A DNA stretch of 12,256 nt from Stenotrophomonas sp. UBA2302. GTDB taxonomy: Bacteria; Pseudomonadota; Gammaproteobacteria; Xanthomonadales; Xanthomonadaceae. Under the pieces are notes generated by a model. The model was not told the origin of the DNA. It ran no database searches and worked only from the letters and a program-made list of their open reading frames with translations. The position numbers and the translations under genes were made by a program. Below are positions 1-9,067 of the stretch, one piece after another (position 1 is the stretch's first letter; every line of letters starts with the position of its first letter). The stretch covers positions 45,610 through 57,865 of the forward strand of contig DDVW01000055.1 in NCBI GenBank assembly GCA_002345545.1, written 5' to 3'.

Positions 1-326
1 GTGAAATGCAGGTCCTGGTACCGGAAGTCCAGGTCATGCAGGATCAGCGGCCCGGCCAGCGGCCCTTCGACCTTGCTCCAGGCCAGCGAGGAGCCGGCCG
101 GCAACCGTGCCACCACCTGCGCCATCAGCACCTCGCGCCCGGCCACGGTCTGCAGCAGCCAGTACAGCGCGAACGCCGCCAGCAGCAGCAGCGCGGTGGC
201 GGTGATGCCACTGCGGATCGCCAGCGTGCGCAACCGCGCCTTGCGCAGCGCGCGCAGCTCGGCGATGCGCGCCTCGCGCTGCTCGGGGGTGATGTCGTCA
301 GGCGCGGGAGCAGGACGCCGGCTCAC
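1..326 (-). CDS. tamB: TamB N-terminus (translocation and assembly module, inner-membrane subunit), partial
   Basis: This gene runs off the left edge of the window; only its first 108 codons are present. TamB is a very large protein anchored in the inner membrane that spans the periplasm and works with the outer-membrane protein TamA in outer-membrane biogenesis. The GTG start at 326-324 overlaps the tamA stop codon (GTGA, 4 nt), so the two genes are probably translationally coupled. The visible protein has a basic, charged N-terminus (residues 1-39, many Arg and Glu) and then one strongly hydrophobic segment at about 40-58, which looks like a signal anchor. A soluble stretch with the family-typical pattern SLAWSKVEGPLAGPLILHDL follows at about 80-99. 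Identification rests on that start region and on the position directly after tamA. The beta-taco repeats and the C-terminal DUF490 domain lie outside the window. Confidence 0.88.
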   Translation of the reverse strand, partial: MSRRPAPAPDDITPEQREARIAELRALRKARLRTLAIRSGITATALLLLAAFALYWLLQTVAGREVLMAQVVARLPAGSSLAWSKVEGPLAGPLILHDLDFRYQDLHF

Positions 327-2110
327 AGGTCGGCCCCGATGTTGAGATACAGCTGGAACGCCGAATCCGGGCTGTTCAGGCCACGGGCGATATCGATCCG
401 CACCGGGCCCACCGGCGACTTCCAGCGCACGCCGAAACCGACGCCGGTATGCAGGTCGATGGTGTTGTCGAAGGCGCTGCCGGTATCGACAAACGCCGCC
501 ACACCCCACGGACCACCGCTGAAGTAGTGCTCGTATTCGGCCGAACCGACCACCAGGTGCTTGGCACCGAGCGCGTACTTGTCCGGCGGCGGCGTGCGCG
601 GCCCGACCTCGCGCCAGGCATAGCCGCGGATCGAGCGGTCGCCGCCGGCGAAATAGCGCAGGCTCGGCGGCATCGCCACCAGATCACCGGTCCAGGTGGT
701 GCCGGCCTGACCACGCAGGATCAGGCGGTCGGCCTCGCCCAGCGGCAGGAACCAGCGCAGCGTCGCATCGGCCTGGATGAAACTGGTGTCCGAACCGGCG
801 CCCTCCAGCCCGCCGCGCAGGGTGGCGTTGCCGCTGAAGCCGCTGCGCGGGAAGGTGCGGTCATCGACGTTGACGTAGTCGCCGGTCAGCTGCGGATAGA
901 ACAGCGTCGAATACTGGTACAGGGCGTCGTTGAACTGGTCGCCGGAACTGTAGCGCCAGCGCTCGCGCAGCAGGTTGACCGAGGCCACCGCGGTCCAGTG
1001 CTCGTTGATCTCGCCGCTGCGGCTGCCGATCAGCTTGAAGTTGCGCATGTCGATGTAGCGCGTCTGCTCGTCGTAGGCACTGATTGCGAAGGTGTACCAG
1101 CCATCGAGCCAGCGGAACGCCGGGATGCGGTAGCTGGTGACCGCGCTCTTGCGCTTCTGCGCGTAGTCCAGCTGGGTGTTGAGCTTGTGCCCGCGGCGGT
1201 TGACGTAACGCCGCTCGACGCCGCCGCGCACACCCGCGCCGCTTTCGCTGCCATAGCTCAGACCGGCGGTGTAGATGGTGCGCTTGGCCAGGGTGAGGGT
1301 CACATCCACCGGCACCTCGCCATCGCCATAGGCGTCTTCCGGATGCGGCTGGATGTCGATGGTGCTGAAGTAGTCCAGCTTGGTCAGCGATTCACGCAGG
1401 CGGTCGAGCTTGCCTTCGTGCCAGTAGCTGCCTTCCTCCCAGTACACCAGCGGCTCGAACAGCCCGGCGCGGAAGTAGTCCTGTTCGAAATCGATGCGGC
1501 CCATGTTGTAGCGGCGGCCGCTGTCCCAGCTCAGGAAGATGTCGGCGGCATTCTCGGCGCGGGTCACCTCGACCCGGCGCTGGGTGAAATCCGAATCGAA
1601 GTAGCCACGCTCGGCCAGGCGCCGGGTGATGGTGACCTTGCTGGCCTCGTAGGTGGTGTGGTCGAAGGGCTCGCCTTCGCGCGGGTTGAAGTCCTGCAGG
1701 TCGCGCTGCAGGTAGCGGTCACGCGCGGCCGGGCCGGTGATCACCACTTCCGACTGCCGCACCCGCACCGGCTCGCCCTTGTCCACGTGGATCACCACCT
1801 GCAGGGTGTCGCCCTGGCGTGGTGCTTCCACGGTGATGACCGGGTTGTAGAAGCCGAACGGCTCCAGCGCCTGCCGGGTCTGCCGCTCGGCCTGCGACAG
1901 CAGGTATTCCAGCCGCGACTCGCCCTGGACCTTGCCGATGGTCTCGTACAGCGACAGCGAGACTTCGATGTTCTCGATGATCTCGGCGTCATCGCCCTTG
2001 TCCAGGCCGTTGATCTGTACCTTCTCGATGGTGCCGCGGGCGTGGGCGGAGGAGGCTGCCAGCAGGGAGCAGGCGAGCAGGACGCGTCGGGCGATTCGGT
2101 AGGGCTGCAT
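323..2110 (-). CDS. tamA: TamA, Omp85-family outer-membrane subunit of the translocation and assembly module
   Basis: TamA is an Omp85/BamA-related protein: periplasmic POTRA domains followed by a C-terminal 16-strand beta barrel in the outer membrane. It helps insert certain outer-membrane proteins together with TamB. I chose the ATG at 2110 (595 aa) because it places a clean signal peptide at the N-terminus: basic residues, a hydrophobic core and an Ala-His-Ala cleavage site at 22-24. The frame stays open upstream to a GTG at 2155, but that would bury the signal peptide. The POTRA region covers roughly residues 25-260. The Omp85 lid-loop motif is present as SIRGYAW near residue 490, and the last strands include GFGVRWKSPVGPVRIDIA. 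Length is close to E. coli TamA (577 aa). A weak -10-like GATAAC (complement of 2158-2163) may lie in the promoter. tamB follows with a 4-nt overlap. Confidence 0.93.
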   Translation of the reverse strand: MQPYRIARRVLLACSLLAASSAHARGTIEKVQINGLDKGDDAEIIENIEVSLSLYETIGKVQGESRLEYLLSQAERQTRQALEPFGFYNPVITVEAPRQGDTLQVVIHVDKGEPVRVRQSEVVITGPAARDRYLQRDLQDFNPREGEPFDHTTYEASKVTITRRLAERGYFDSDFTQRRVEVTRAENAADIFLSWDSGRRYNMGRIDFEQDYFRAGLFEPLVYWEEGSYWHEGKLDRLRESLTKLDYFSTIDIQPHPEDAYGDGEVPVDVTLTLAKRTIYTAGLSYGSESGAGVRGGVERRYVNRRGHKLNTQLDYAQKRKSAVTSYRIPAFRWLDGWYTFAISAYDEQTRYIDMRNFKLIGSRSGEINEHWTAVASVNLLRERWRYSSGDQFNDALYQYSTLFYPQLTGDYVNVDDRTFPRSGFSGNATLRGGLEGAGSDTSFIQADATLRWFLPLGEADRLILRGQAGTTWTGDLVAMPPSLRYFAGGDRSIRGYAWREVGPRTPPPDKYALGAKHLVVGSAEYEHYFSGGPWGVAAFVDTGSAFDNTIDLHTGVGFGVRWKSPVGPVRIDIARGLNSPDSAFQLYLNIGADL

Positions 2111-2218
2111 GGCGGGGAGGATACCGGGCTCAGGATGACCGGCAAAATCACGCACGGGTTATCCGGTTCATCGCTGCAGCTGTTCCGGCGCCGTTCGCCA
2201 CTGCACAACCGCCGCACA

Positions 2219-2248
2219 AGCGAAGGCCCGCATCGGCGGGCCTTCGCT
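2219..2248 (-). terminator. Hairpin downstream of glyS, probable terminator of glyQS
   Basis: There is a perfect inverted repeat with a 13-bp arm (2219-2231 and 2236-2248) and a 4-base loop at 2232-2235. It begins 22 nt after the glyS stop codon and lies upstream of tamA. The stem is GC-rich but keeps AGCGAAGG/CCTTCGCT ends. Neither side has a good run of Ts: on the minus strand the sequence after the stem reads TGTGCGG. It is therefore a strong hairpin but a non-canonical intrinsic terminator. Placement suggests it ends or attenuates glyQS transcription before tamA. Confidence 0.6.
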
Positions 2249-2270
2249 GTCATGCATCCGCGCAGCCGGA

Positions 2271-4441
2271 TCAGCTGGACAGGTGCTCGATCGCGGCGAC
2301 ACTGCCGAGGCGGTCGCCCAGCGTGCGCAGCAGCGCCAGCCGGTTGCCACGCAGGGCGAGGTCATCGGCATTGACCATCACCTGGTCGAAGAACGCGTCC
2401 ACCTGCGGGCGCAGCCGGGCCAGGCGGCCGAGCACGGCCACGTAGTCCTTCTGCGCCAGCGCGGTACCGGTGTCGTCGATGGCGGCGGTCACCGCTTCGG
2501 CCAGCTCGCTCTCGGCCGGCTCGCGCAGCAGCGCCGGATCGATGCTGCCCGGAATATCGCCCTCGGCCTTGCGCAGGATGTTGCGGATGCGCTTGTTGGC
2601 CGCGGCCAGCGCCTCGGCCTCGGGCAACTGGGCGAAGGTGCCGATCGCATCCAAGCGGCGGTCGAAGTCGTACAGCGAGGCCGGCTTGAGCTCGGCCACC
2701 GCGTTGAAGTGGCTGGTGGGTACGCCCTTGTCGGCGTAGTAGCCCTTCAGGCGGTCGAGGATGAAGTCGTACAGCTCGTCGATGCCCATGGCTGCATCAC
2801 CATCACGCACCGCAATGGCTTCATCATGGGATTTGCTCGCAAGCGCACGTTCCTTGTCGCTCTTGGCGTCCGCCACGGCCTTCCCGGCAACCACCACGCA
2901 GGCGTTCAACGCAGCATTGCGGGCCAGCGACAGGAGGCCGCGCACGTCGATATCAAAGCCCGACTCGATGATGCTGCGCGCCAGACCCAGTGCATTGCGG
3001 CGCAGCGCGAACGGGTCCTTGTTGCCGGTAGGCTTCAGGCCCGCGGCGAAACCGCCGGCCAGCGTGTCGGCACGTTCGGCAATCGCCAGCACCTTGCCCA
3101 GCGGCGACAGCGCGATGTCATCGGCGGCGAAGCGCGGCTGGTAGCTCTCGTCGATGGCCAGCGCCACGGCCGGCGACTCGCCACCGGCCAGCGCGTAATG
3201 GCGACCGGCAATGCCCTGCAGCTCCGGGAACTCGTTGACCATGCGCGACTGCAGGTCGTTCTTGGCCAGCTCGGCGGCACGCTTGGCCTGCACCGGATCG
3301 GTACCGACCTGCGGCGCGATCGCCTGCGCCAGCGCGCTGACGCGGGCCACCTTGTCAGCCACCGTGCCCAGCCTGGCCTGGTAGGTAACGCTGGCGAGGC
3401 CCTCGCCCATCGCCACCAGCCCCTGCTTCAGGTCTTCGTCGAAGAAGAACTTGGCATCGGAGAAACGTGGACGGATCACGCGCTCGTAGCCCTTGGCCAC
3501 TTCGGCCACGTCCCTGGATTCGATGTTGGCGATACCGATGAACTTCTCGGTCAGCTTGCCGCCGTCATCGAGCACCGGGAAGAACTTCTGGTTGATCTCC
3601 ATCGTCTCGATCAGCGCTTCCTGCGGCACCGCCAGGAACTCGCGCTCGAAGCTGCACAGCACCGCCGCCGGCCACTCGACCAGATTGACCACCTGCTCGA
3701 GGTTGTCCTCGGTGATGCGGGCCACACCGCCGGCCTGAGCGGCTGCGGCATTGACCTCATGCACGATGCGTTCGCGGCGCGCGTCGGCATCGACCAGCAC
3801 GTTGGCGGCCTTCAGCGACTCGACGTAATCGGCCGGGTTGCTCAGCCACACCTGCTTGTCGGCCATAAAACGGTGGCCGCGGCTCATGCGGTCGGACTTC
3901 AGCCCCAGCAGTTCGGCATCGACCACGTTGTTGCCATGCAGCAGCACCAGCCAGTGCACCGGACGGGCGAAGGCGTATTCGTGGTTGCCCCAGCGCATCG
4001 GCTTGGGGATCGGCATCGCGGCGATGGCCTCGCGCAGGATCTCCGGCAACAGCCCGGCGGTCTGCGCGCCCGGGGTCACCGAGCGCAGCACGAAACGCTC
4101 GCCCTTGGCATCGGTGGTGCGCTCCAGCGCGGTCCAGTCGATGCCGGCCTTGGCGGCGAAACCCTGCAGCGCCTTGGTCGGCTCGCCATTGGCGTCCAGC
4201 GCGATGTTCAGATACGGGCCGAACACTTCCGAGTGCTGCTCGGGCTGTTCGGTTTCCACGCCCGGCAGCAGCACGGCCAGACGGCGCGGGGTCGACAGCG
4301 GCTTGGCGCCTTCGCGGTCGAAGGTGATGCCACGTTTGCCCAACCCGTCGATCACGCCGTCGAAGAAGGCCTGCGCCAGGCCCGGCAGCGCCTTGACCGG
4401 CAGCTCTTCCACGCCCAGTTCGATCAGCAGCGGTTGCATGC

Positions 4442-4445
<4 letters not shown>
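2271..4445 (-). CDS. glyS: Glycine--tRNA ligase, beta subunit
   Basis: This is the beta subunit of the bacterial alpha2beta2 glycyl-tRNA synthetase. It acts in the cytoplasm, binds tRNA-Gly and supports the alpha subunit, which carries the aminoacylation core. The start [20 protein letters not shown] is typical of the family. The conserved block [13 protein letters not shown] lies at 471-483, and the C-terminal DALR-like anticodon-binding region ends in [17 protein letters not shown]. The ATG at 4445 overlaps the glyQ stop (ATGA, 4 nt), so the subunits are co-translated. At 724 aa it is about 35 residues longer than E. coli GlyS (689 aa). The excess appears to sit at residues about 517-553, a charged segment with lower GC and unusual codons, but the frame is intact. 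A second ATG two codons downstream could also serve as the start. Confidence 0.96.
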
Positions 4446-5353
<908 letters not shown>

Positions 5354-5383
5354 GCTGCGGATTGCCGTACGGAGGGGTGCGCT

Positions 5384-5389
5384 AGTATA
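5384..5389 (-). promoter_or_regulatory. Candidate -10 element for glyQ
   Basis: On the minus strand the hexamer reads TATACT, five of six to the sigma-70 consensus TATAAT. It would give a transcript start near 5377 and a 5' leader of roughly 24 nt before glyQ. No good -35 hexamer sits at 16-18 bp; a TTGCCC lies 21 bp upstream, which is too far for an optimal promoter. The same bases read TAGTAT on the plus strand (5383-5388), a weaker match that could serve the divergent ATPase gene. The divergent interval is only 65 bp, so any promoters must overlap. Confidence 0.45.
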
Positions 5390-5418
5390 GCGGCCGACCG
5401 CACGGTGGCCGGGCAAGC

Positions 5419-7251
5419 ATGGGGTGGGACGTGGAGCAGCAGGTCGCGCGCAGCGCGCAGATACCACCGGCGACGGTGCCGATCGCCCCCGGACGGTTGC
5501 AGTTCTCCAACGTCGCCGCGGCGCTGCTGGACGATGGCCTGGTGGCCGCGCACGACCTCGAGCGCATCCGCTTCTCCGCACAGGGCGCACGCAATGCCAG
5601 CGAGGTGCATCCGCTGGTGCTGCTGGCCAACCTGAAACTGGCCGCCACGCCACCGGCGAGCGGCGAGCTGGGACTGGAACGGCTGACCGAATGGCTGGCC
5701 GCGCGCACCGGCACCCGTTACCTGCGCATCGACCCGACCCGGGTGGACGTGGCCGCGGTGGCCGATGTGGTCTCGCACGCCTACGCCCGCCGCCACCGCA
5801 TCCTGCCGCTGGCGGTGGACAGCGAGCGCGTGCTGGTGGCCACTTCCGAACCGATGGCGCGCGACTGGGTGCCCGACCTGCAACACCTGAGCCGGCGCCG
5901 CATCGAGATAGTGCTGGTCAATCCGCTGGACCTGCACCGCTACTCGATGGAGTTCTTCGGCGTCACCCGCTCGGTGCGCGGTGCCCGCAGCGATGCCCGC
6001 GATGGCGGCAACAGCAGCGCGGTGCCCAGTTTCGAGCAGCTGGTGGAACTGGGCCGCGCCGGCGACGTCAACGCCGATGACCACCACATCGTCTCCATCG
6101 TCGACTGGCTGCTGCAGTACGCCTACGAGCAGCGGGCCAGCGACATCCATCTGGAACCGCGCCGCGACATGGGCCGGGTGCGGTTCCGCATCGACGGTGT
6201 GCTGCACAAGGTGTTCGAGGTGCCGCCGTCGGTGATGACCGCGGTGGTCAGCCGCATCAAGGTGCTCGGGCGCATGGATCTGGCCGAGCGCCGGCGGCCG
6301 CAGGACGGCCGCATCAAGACCCGCTCGCCGGGCGGGCGCGAGGTCGAGATGCGCCTGTCGACCATGCCCACCGCGTTCGGCGAGAAGTGCGTGATGCGCA
6401 TCTTCGACCCGGATTCGGCGTTCAAGAGCATCGAGCAGCTGGGTTTCAGCCCGGAGGAAGCAGCCGGCTGGACCGAGCTGGTGGCGCGCCCGCATGGCAT
6501 CGTGCTGGTCACCGGCCCGACCGGTTCGGGCAAGACCACCACGCTGTATTCCACGCTCAAGCGGCTGGCCACGCCGGACGTGAACGTGTGCACGGTGGAA
6601 GACCCGATCGAGATGATCGCGCCGGAATTCAACCAGATGCAGGTGCAGACCAACATCGACCTGGACTTCGCCACCGGTGTGCGCACGCTGCTGCGGCAGG
6701 ACCCGGACATCATCATGATCGGCGAGATCCGCGACCTGGATACCGCACAGATGGCGGTGCAGGCCTCGCTGACCGGGCACCTGGTGCTGTCCACCCTGCA
6801 CACCAACGACGCGCCTTCGGCGATCACCCGCCTGCTCGACCTGGGCGTGCCGCATTACCTGATCGCCTCCACCGTCAACGGCGTGCTGGCGCAGCGGCTG
6901 GTGCGCACCCTGTGCCCGCACTGCAAGGCGCCGGACACGCTGACAGACGCCGATTGGGCGCCACTGCGTGATGGCAATGAGGCATTACCAGATACGGTCG
7001 CGGCATGTGCACCGGTCGGTTGCCTGGAGTGCCGGCGCACCGGCTACATGGGCCGCGTCGGCCTGTATGAGCTGCTGCCATTGGGTTCGCGGCTGCGCGC
7101 ACTGATCACCCGCGACATGGATCTGGCCGGATTCAGCAAGGCGGCCCGTGCCGAAGGGCTGCGCACGCTGCGCCGTACCGGGCTTGAAAAGGTGGCACAG
7201 GGGCTGACTACAATCGAGGAAGTCCTGTCGGTCCTGCCTCCCCCGGAATGA
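5419..7251 (+). CDS. GspE/PulE/PilB-family secretion or pilus assembly ATPase (orphan)
   Basis: This is a hexameric traffic ATPase of the type II secretion / type IV pilus family, which powers assembly of a pilin-like filament from the cytoplasmic face of the inner membrane. An N-terminal GspE_N-like region covers about 20-190. The catalytic half has ASDIHLEP (240-247), Walker A GPTGSGKT (366-373, Lys372), Asp box TVEDPIE (392-398), Walker B with [12 protein letters not shown] (428-439, Glu436) and His box [14 protein letters not shown] (451-464). A zinc tetracysteine CPHC (499-502) and CLEC (535-538) follows. All key residues are present, so it should be active. No GspF/PilC platform, pseudopilin or prepilin peptidase gene is adjacent, so its machine cannot be named from context. 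A GTG at 5431 (giving MEQQ...), preceded by a G-rich stretch, is a good alternative start. The stop overlaps the next gene by 4 nt. Confidence 0.9.
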   Translation: MGWDVEQQVARSAQIPPATVPIAPGRLQFSNVAAALLDDGLVAAHDLERIRFSAQGARNASEVHPLVLLANLKLAATPPASGELGLERLTEWLAARTGTRYLRIDPTRVDVAAVADVVSHAYARRHRILPLAVDSERVLVATSEPMARDWVPDLQHLSRRRIEIVLVNPLDLHRYSMEFFGVTRSVRGARSDARDGGNSSAVPSFEQLVELGRAGDVNADDHHIVSIVDWLLQYAYEQRASDIHLEPRRDMGRVRFRIDGVLHKVFEVPPSVMTAVVSRIKVLGRMDLAERRRPQDGRIKTRSPGGREVEMRLSTMPTAFGEKCVMRIFDPDSAFKSIEQLGFSPEEAAGWTELVARPHGIVLVTGPTGSGKTTTLYSTLKRLATPDVNVCTVEDPIEMIAPEFNQMQVQTNIDLDFATGVRTLLRQDPDIIMIGEIRDLDTAQMAVQASLTGHLVLSTLHTNDAPSAITRLLDLGVPHYLIASTVNGVLAQRLVRTLCPHCKAPDTLTDADWAPLRDGNEALPDTVAACAPVGCLECRRTGYMGRVGLYELLPLGSRLRALITRDMDLAGFSKAARAEGLRTLRRTGLEKVAQGLTTIEEVLSVLPPPE

Positions 7252-7976
7252 AATCCCAGCCGTTTTTGATCATCGAAACCGGGCAGCCGTTCCCGACCCT
7301 GCGCCGCTACGGCCGTTTCCCGCACTGGATCCGCGTCGCCGCCGGGCTGGAAGAAGCCGAAACGGTGGTGGTCAATGTCGAGCGCGGCGAGCCGCTGCCG
7401 GACCGCGGCAATTTTGCCGCCACCATCGTCACCGGCTCGGCCGCGTTCGTCACCGACCGCGCCGACTGGAGCGAGCGCAGTGCCGACTGGCTGCGCGACG
7501 CCGCCCATGCCGACATGCCGCTGCTGGGCATCTGCTACGGCCACCAGTTGCTCGCCCACGCGCTGGGCGGCGAAGTCGCCTACAACCCGGCCGGGCGCGA
7601 ATCGGGCACGATCCGTCTGGAGCTGGAAGCACCGGCTGCGGCCGACCCGCTGTTCGCCGGCCTGCCAGCCAGCTTCCCGGCCCATGCCACCCATCTGCAG
7701 ACGGTGCTGCGCGCGCCGGAGGGGGCCACCGTGCTGGCCCGCTCGGTGCAGGACAACTGCCACGCCTTCCGCTGGGGCGGGCAGGCCTGGGGCCTGCAGT
7801 TCCATCCCGAATTCGCCACCCACCACATGCGCGGCTATGTGCAGGCGCGGGCGGACTGCATCGCCCGCCACGGTGGCTGCGCGCGCAGCGTCGCCCGCGA
7901 GGTCAGCGCCGCACCGCTGGCCCGCCAGCTGCTGCGCCGCTTCGTGCGCCACGTCCGCCACGGCGCGGGCCACTGA
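7248..7976 (+). CDS. Class I glutamine amidotransferase, stand-alone (GMP synthase-like)
   Basis: This 242-aa protein has the alpha/beta-hydrolase-like fold of class I glutamine amidotransferases, which hydrolyse glutamine to glutamate and ammonia. The nucleophile elbow is LLGICYGHQLLAHALGGEV with Cys96, and the other two triad residues lie in GLQFHPEF (His186, Glu188), so the triad is complete. There is no synthase or synthetase domain, so the ammonia acceptor is unknown. Proteins of this kind are usually annotated as GMP synthase-like amidotransferases, and a role in gamma-glutamyl compound hydrolysis is also possible. The ATG overlaps the stop of the upstream traffic ATPase (ATGA). There is no clear ribosome-binding site of its own, suggesting translational coupling. 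A His/Arg-rich tail ends the protein (RFVRHVRHGAGH). A shared function of the two coupled genes is not evident. Confidence 0.9.
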   Translation: MKSQPFLIIETGQPFPTLRRYGRFPHWIRVAAGLEEAETVVVNVERGEPLPDRGNFAATIVTGSAAFVTDRADWSERSADWLRDAAHADMPLLGICYGHQLLAHALGGEVAYNPAGRESGTIRLELEAPAAADPLFAGLPASFPAHATHLQTVLRAPEGATVLARSVQDNCHAFRWGGQAWGLQFHPEFATHHMRGYVQARADCIARHGGCARSVAREVSAAPLARQLLRRFVRHVRHGAGH

Positions 7977-8082
7977 GGCCACGCCTCCCGCCCCTGCCAT
8001 GGGTGCTGGAGCCCAAAAGACACAAGGCAAGCCGGGGCGGGCCCATTACCAACGCCTCATAACGGGCCGGAGGGTTTCAGGC

Positions 8083-8088
8083 GATAAT
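8083..8088 (+). promoter_or_regulatory. Candidate -10 element for the BPSS1780-type membrane protein
   Basis: GATAAT matches the sigma-70 -10 consensus at five of six positions and lies 46 nt before the ATG at 8135, giving a leader of about 40 nt. No convincing -35 sequence is found 17 bp upstream (TAACGG). The hexamer is flanked by an 8-bp inverted repeat, CGGGCCGG at 8063-8070 and CCGGCCCG at 8098-8105, which may be an operator or may only reflect the GC-rich composition. The rest of the 158-bp gap 7977-8134 shows no gene and no clear terminator for the amidotransferase gene. Confidence 0.4.
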
Positions 8089-8134
8089 CCGCCCACGCCG
8101 GCCCGACCGGCGCCCCCCCTGTTTCGGAACTGCA

Positions 8135-9031
8135 ATGAGCGAGATTCGCAAGGTGCCGGCGTCTGCCGGCGCGGAATGGCTGTTGACCGGCTTTGGCCTG
8201 TTCAAGCGCGCGCCGCTGGCACTGGGCTCGCTGGGCATCCTGTGGGGAATCGTCACCTCGCTGGTGATGTCGCTGTCGATGCTGGTGCCGGTCCTGGGTA
8301 CCGCGCTGCAATTCCTGTTGCTGCTGGGCGGCCCGCTGTTCATGGGTGGCCTGCTGTGGGCGATCCGCGAGGTCGACCAGGGCCGCGTCGCCCGGCCCTC
8401 GCACCTGCTGCAAGGCATCCAGCAGGGCCGCGCCCCGCATCTGCTGGTCGCCCTGCTGCCGCAGCTGGTGGCCGCCCTGCTGCTGGGCACGCTGCTGCTG
8501 GTGCTGGTCGGCACCACCGGCCTGCAGCAGCTGTCGGAGGTGATGCTCAAGCTCAACGAGATCAGCCAGTCCGGCGCGCAGCCGGACCCGGCGCAGATCG
8601 AGGCGCTGGTGGCGACCCTGCCGGCCGGGCGCATCCTGCTGTGGCTGCTGCTGTTGCTGGGCACCTTCGCCGCGCTGACGATGGCGCTGTTCGTGATGCC
8701 GCCGCAGGTGATGTTCGACAACGCCACCGGCATGCACGCGCTGCGCCGGAGCCTGCGTGCCAGCATCCACAACCTGCCGGCGATGCTGGTGTTCTTCGTG
8801 CTGGCGTTCATCGCGATCTTCGCGATCTATTTCGCGGTGACGATCGTGGCGCTGGTGATCGGCCTGGTGGCCGGCCAGACCGCGGCCATGGCCGTGGCCC
8901 AGTTGCTGCTGCTGGCGGTGTTGATGCCGGTCTTCGCCGGCACCGTCTATGCGGCGTGGAAGCAGATGCTGGCGCCGGTCGATGCCGGCACCGCACCGCC
9001 GCCGCTGCACGGCCACGTCATCGAGCTCTGA
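8135..9031 (+). CDS. Polytopic inner-membrane protein, BPSS1780 family
   Basis: This 298-aa integral membrane protein has a short cytoplasmic N-terminus resembling the BPSS1780-like family, with the pattern RKVPASAGAEWLLTGFGLFKRAP at residues 5-27. It has about six hydrophobic segments, at roughly 28-50, 51-76, 103-126, 166-190, 212-237 and 240-275. A hydrophilic loop at about 128-160 contains a QxGAQPDPAQIE-like stretch, and the C-terminus is polar and proline-rich. No catalytic motif is visible and the biochemical role of the family is not established. The second half carries a basic patch (LRRSLRAS) typical of positive-inside loops. It appears to be transcribed on its own from the GATAAT-containing promoter region. 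The family call comes from recognition of the N-terminal pattern plus topology, so it is less certain than the membrane-protein call. Confidence 0.75.
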   Translation: MSEIRKVPASAGAEWLLTGFGLFKRAPLALGSLGILWGIVTSLVMSLSMLVPVLGTALQFLLLLGGPLFMGGLLWAIREVDQGRVARPSHLLQGIQQGRAPHLLVALLPQLVAALLLGTLLLVLVGTTGLQQLSEVMLKLNEISQSGAQPDPAQIEALVATLPAGRILLWLLLLLGTFAALTMALFVMPPQVMFDNATGMHALRRSLRASIHNLPAMLVFFVLAFIAIFAIYFAVTIVALVIGLVAGQTAAMAVAQLLLLAVLMPVFAGTVYAAWKQMLAPVDAGTAPPPLHGHVIEL

Positions 9032-9032
9032 T

Positions 9033-9049
9033 CCCCGGCACCCTCGGGG
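9033..9049. terminator. Weak hairpin between convergent genes
   Basis: The 36-bp gap between the membrane-protein stop (9031) and the diguanylate cyclase stop (9068) contains a 5-bp stem, CCCCG at 9033-9037 and CGGGG at 9045-9049, with a 7-base loop. It could act in both directions because the flanking genes converge. There is no T-run on either side, so a Rho-dependent end is equally possible. Confidence 0.25.
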
Positions 9050-9067
9050 CCACCGCCGGACGCTGGC

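Noticed and set aside
1..527. Plus-strand open frames at the left edge
   Set aside because: They are antisense to the tamB start and tamA end, whose 4-nt GTGA overlap and membrane anchor are clear.
2111..2155. Upstream in-frame GTG start for tamA
   Set aside because: It would place 15 residues before a well-formed signal peptide; the ATG at 2110 fits an exported outer-membrane protein better.
449..2374. Long plus-strand open frame opposite tamA
   Set aside because: It is antisense to a clearly recognised Omp85 protein, its product is Ala/Val/Gln/His-rich with no domain I recognise, and long open antisense frames are expected in GC-rich coding DNA.
5354..5653. N-terminal 100-codon extension of glyQ
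   Set aside because: It crosses the divergent promoter and lies antisense to the ATPase gene; the start at 5353 gives the expected 303-residue protein.
5419..7251. Assigning the ATPase to the main type II secretion system (xpsE/gspE) or pilus (pilB)
   Set aside because: All family motifs fit, but none of the neighbouring genes belong to either system, so a specific gene symbol cannot be supported.
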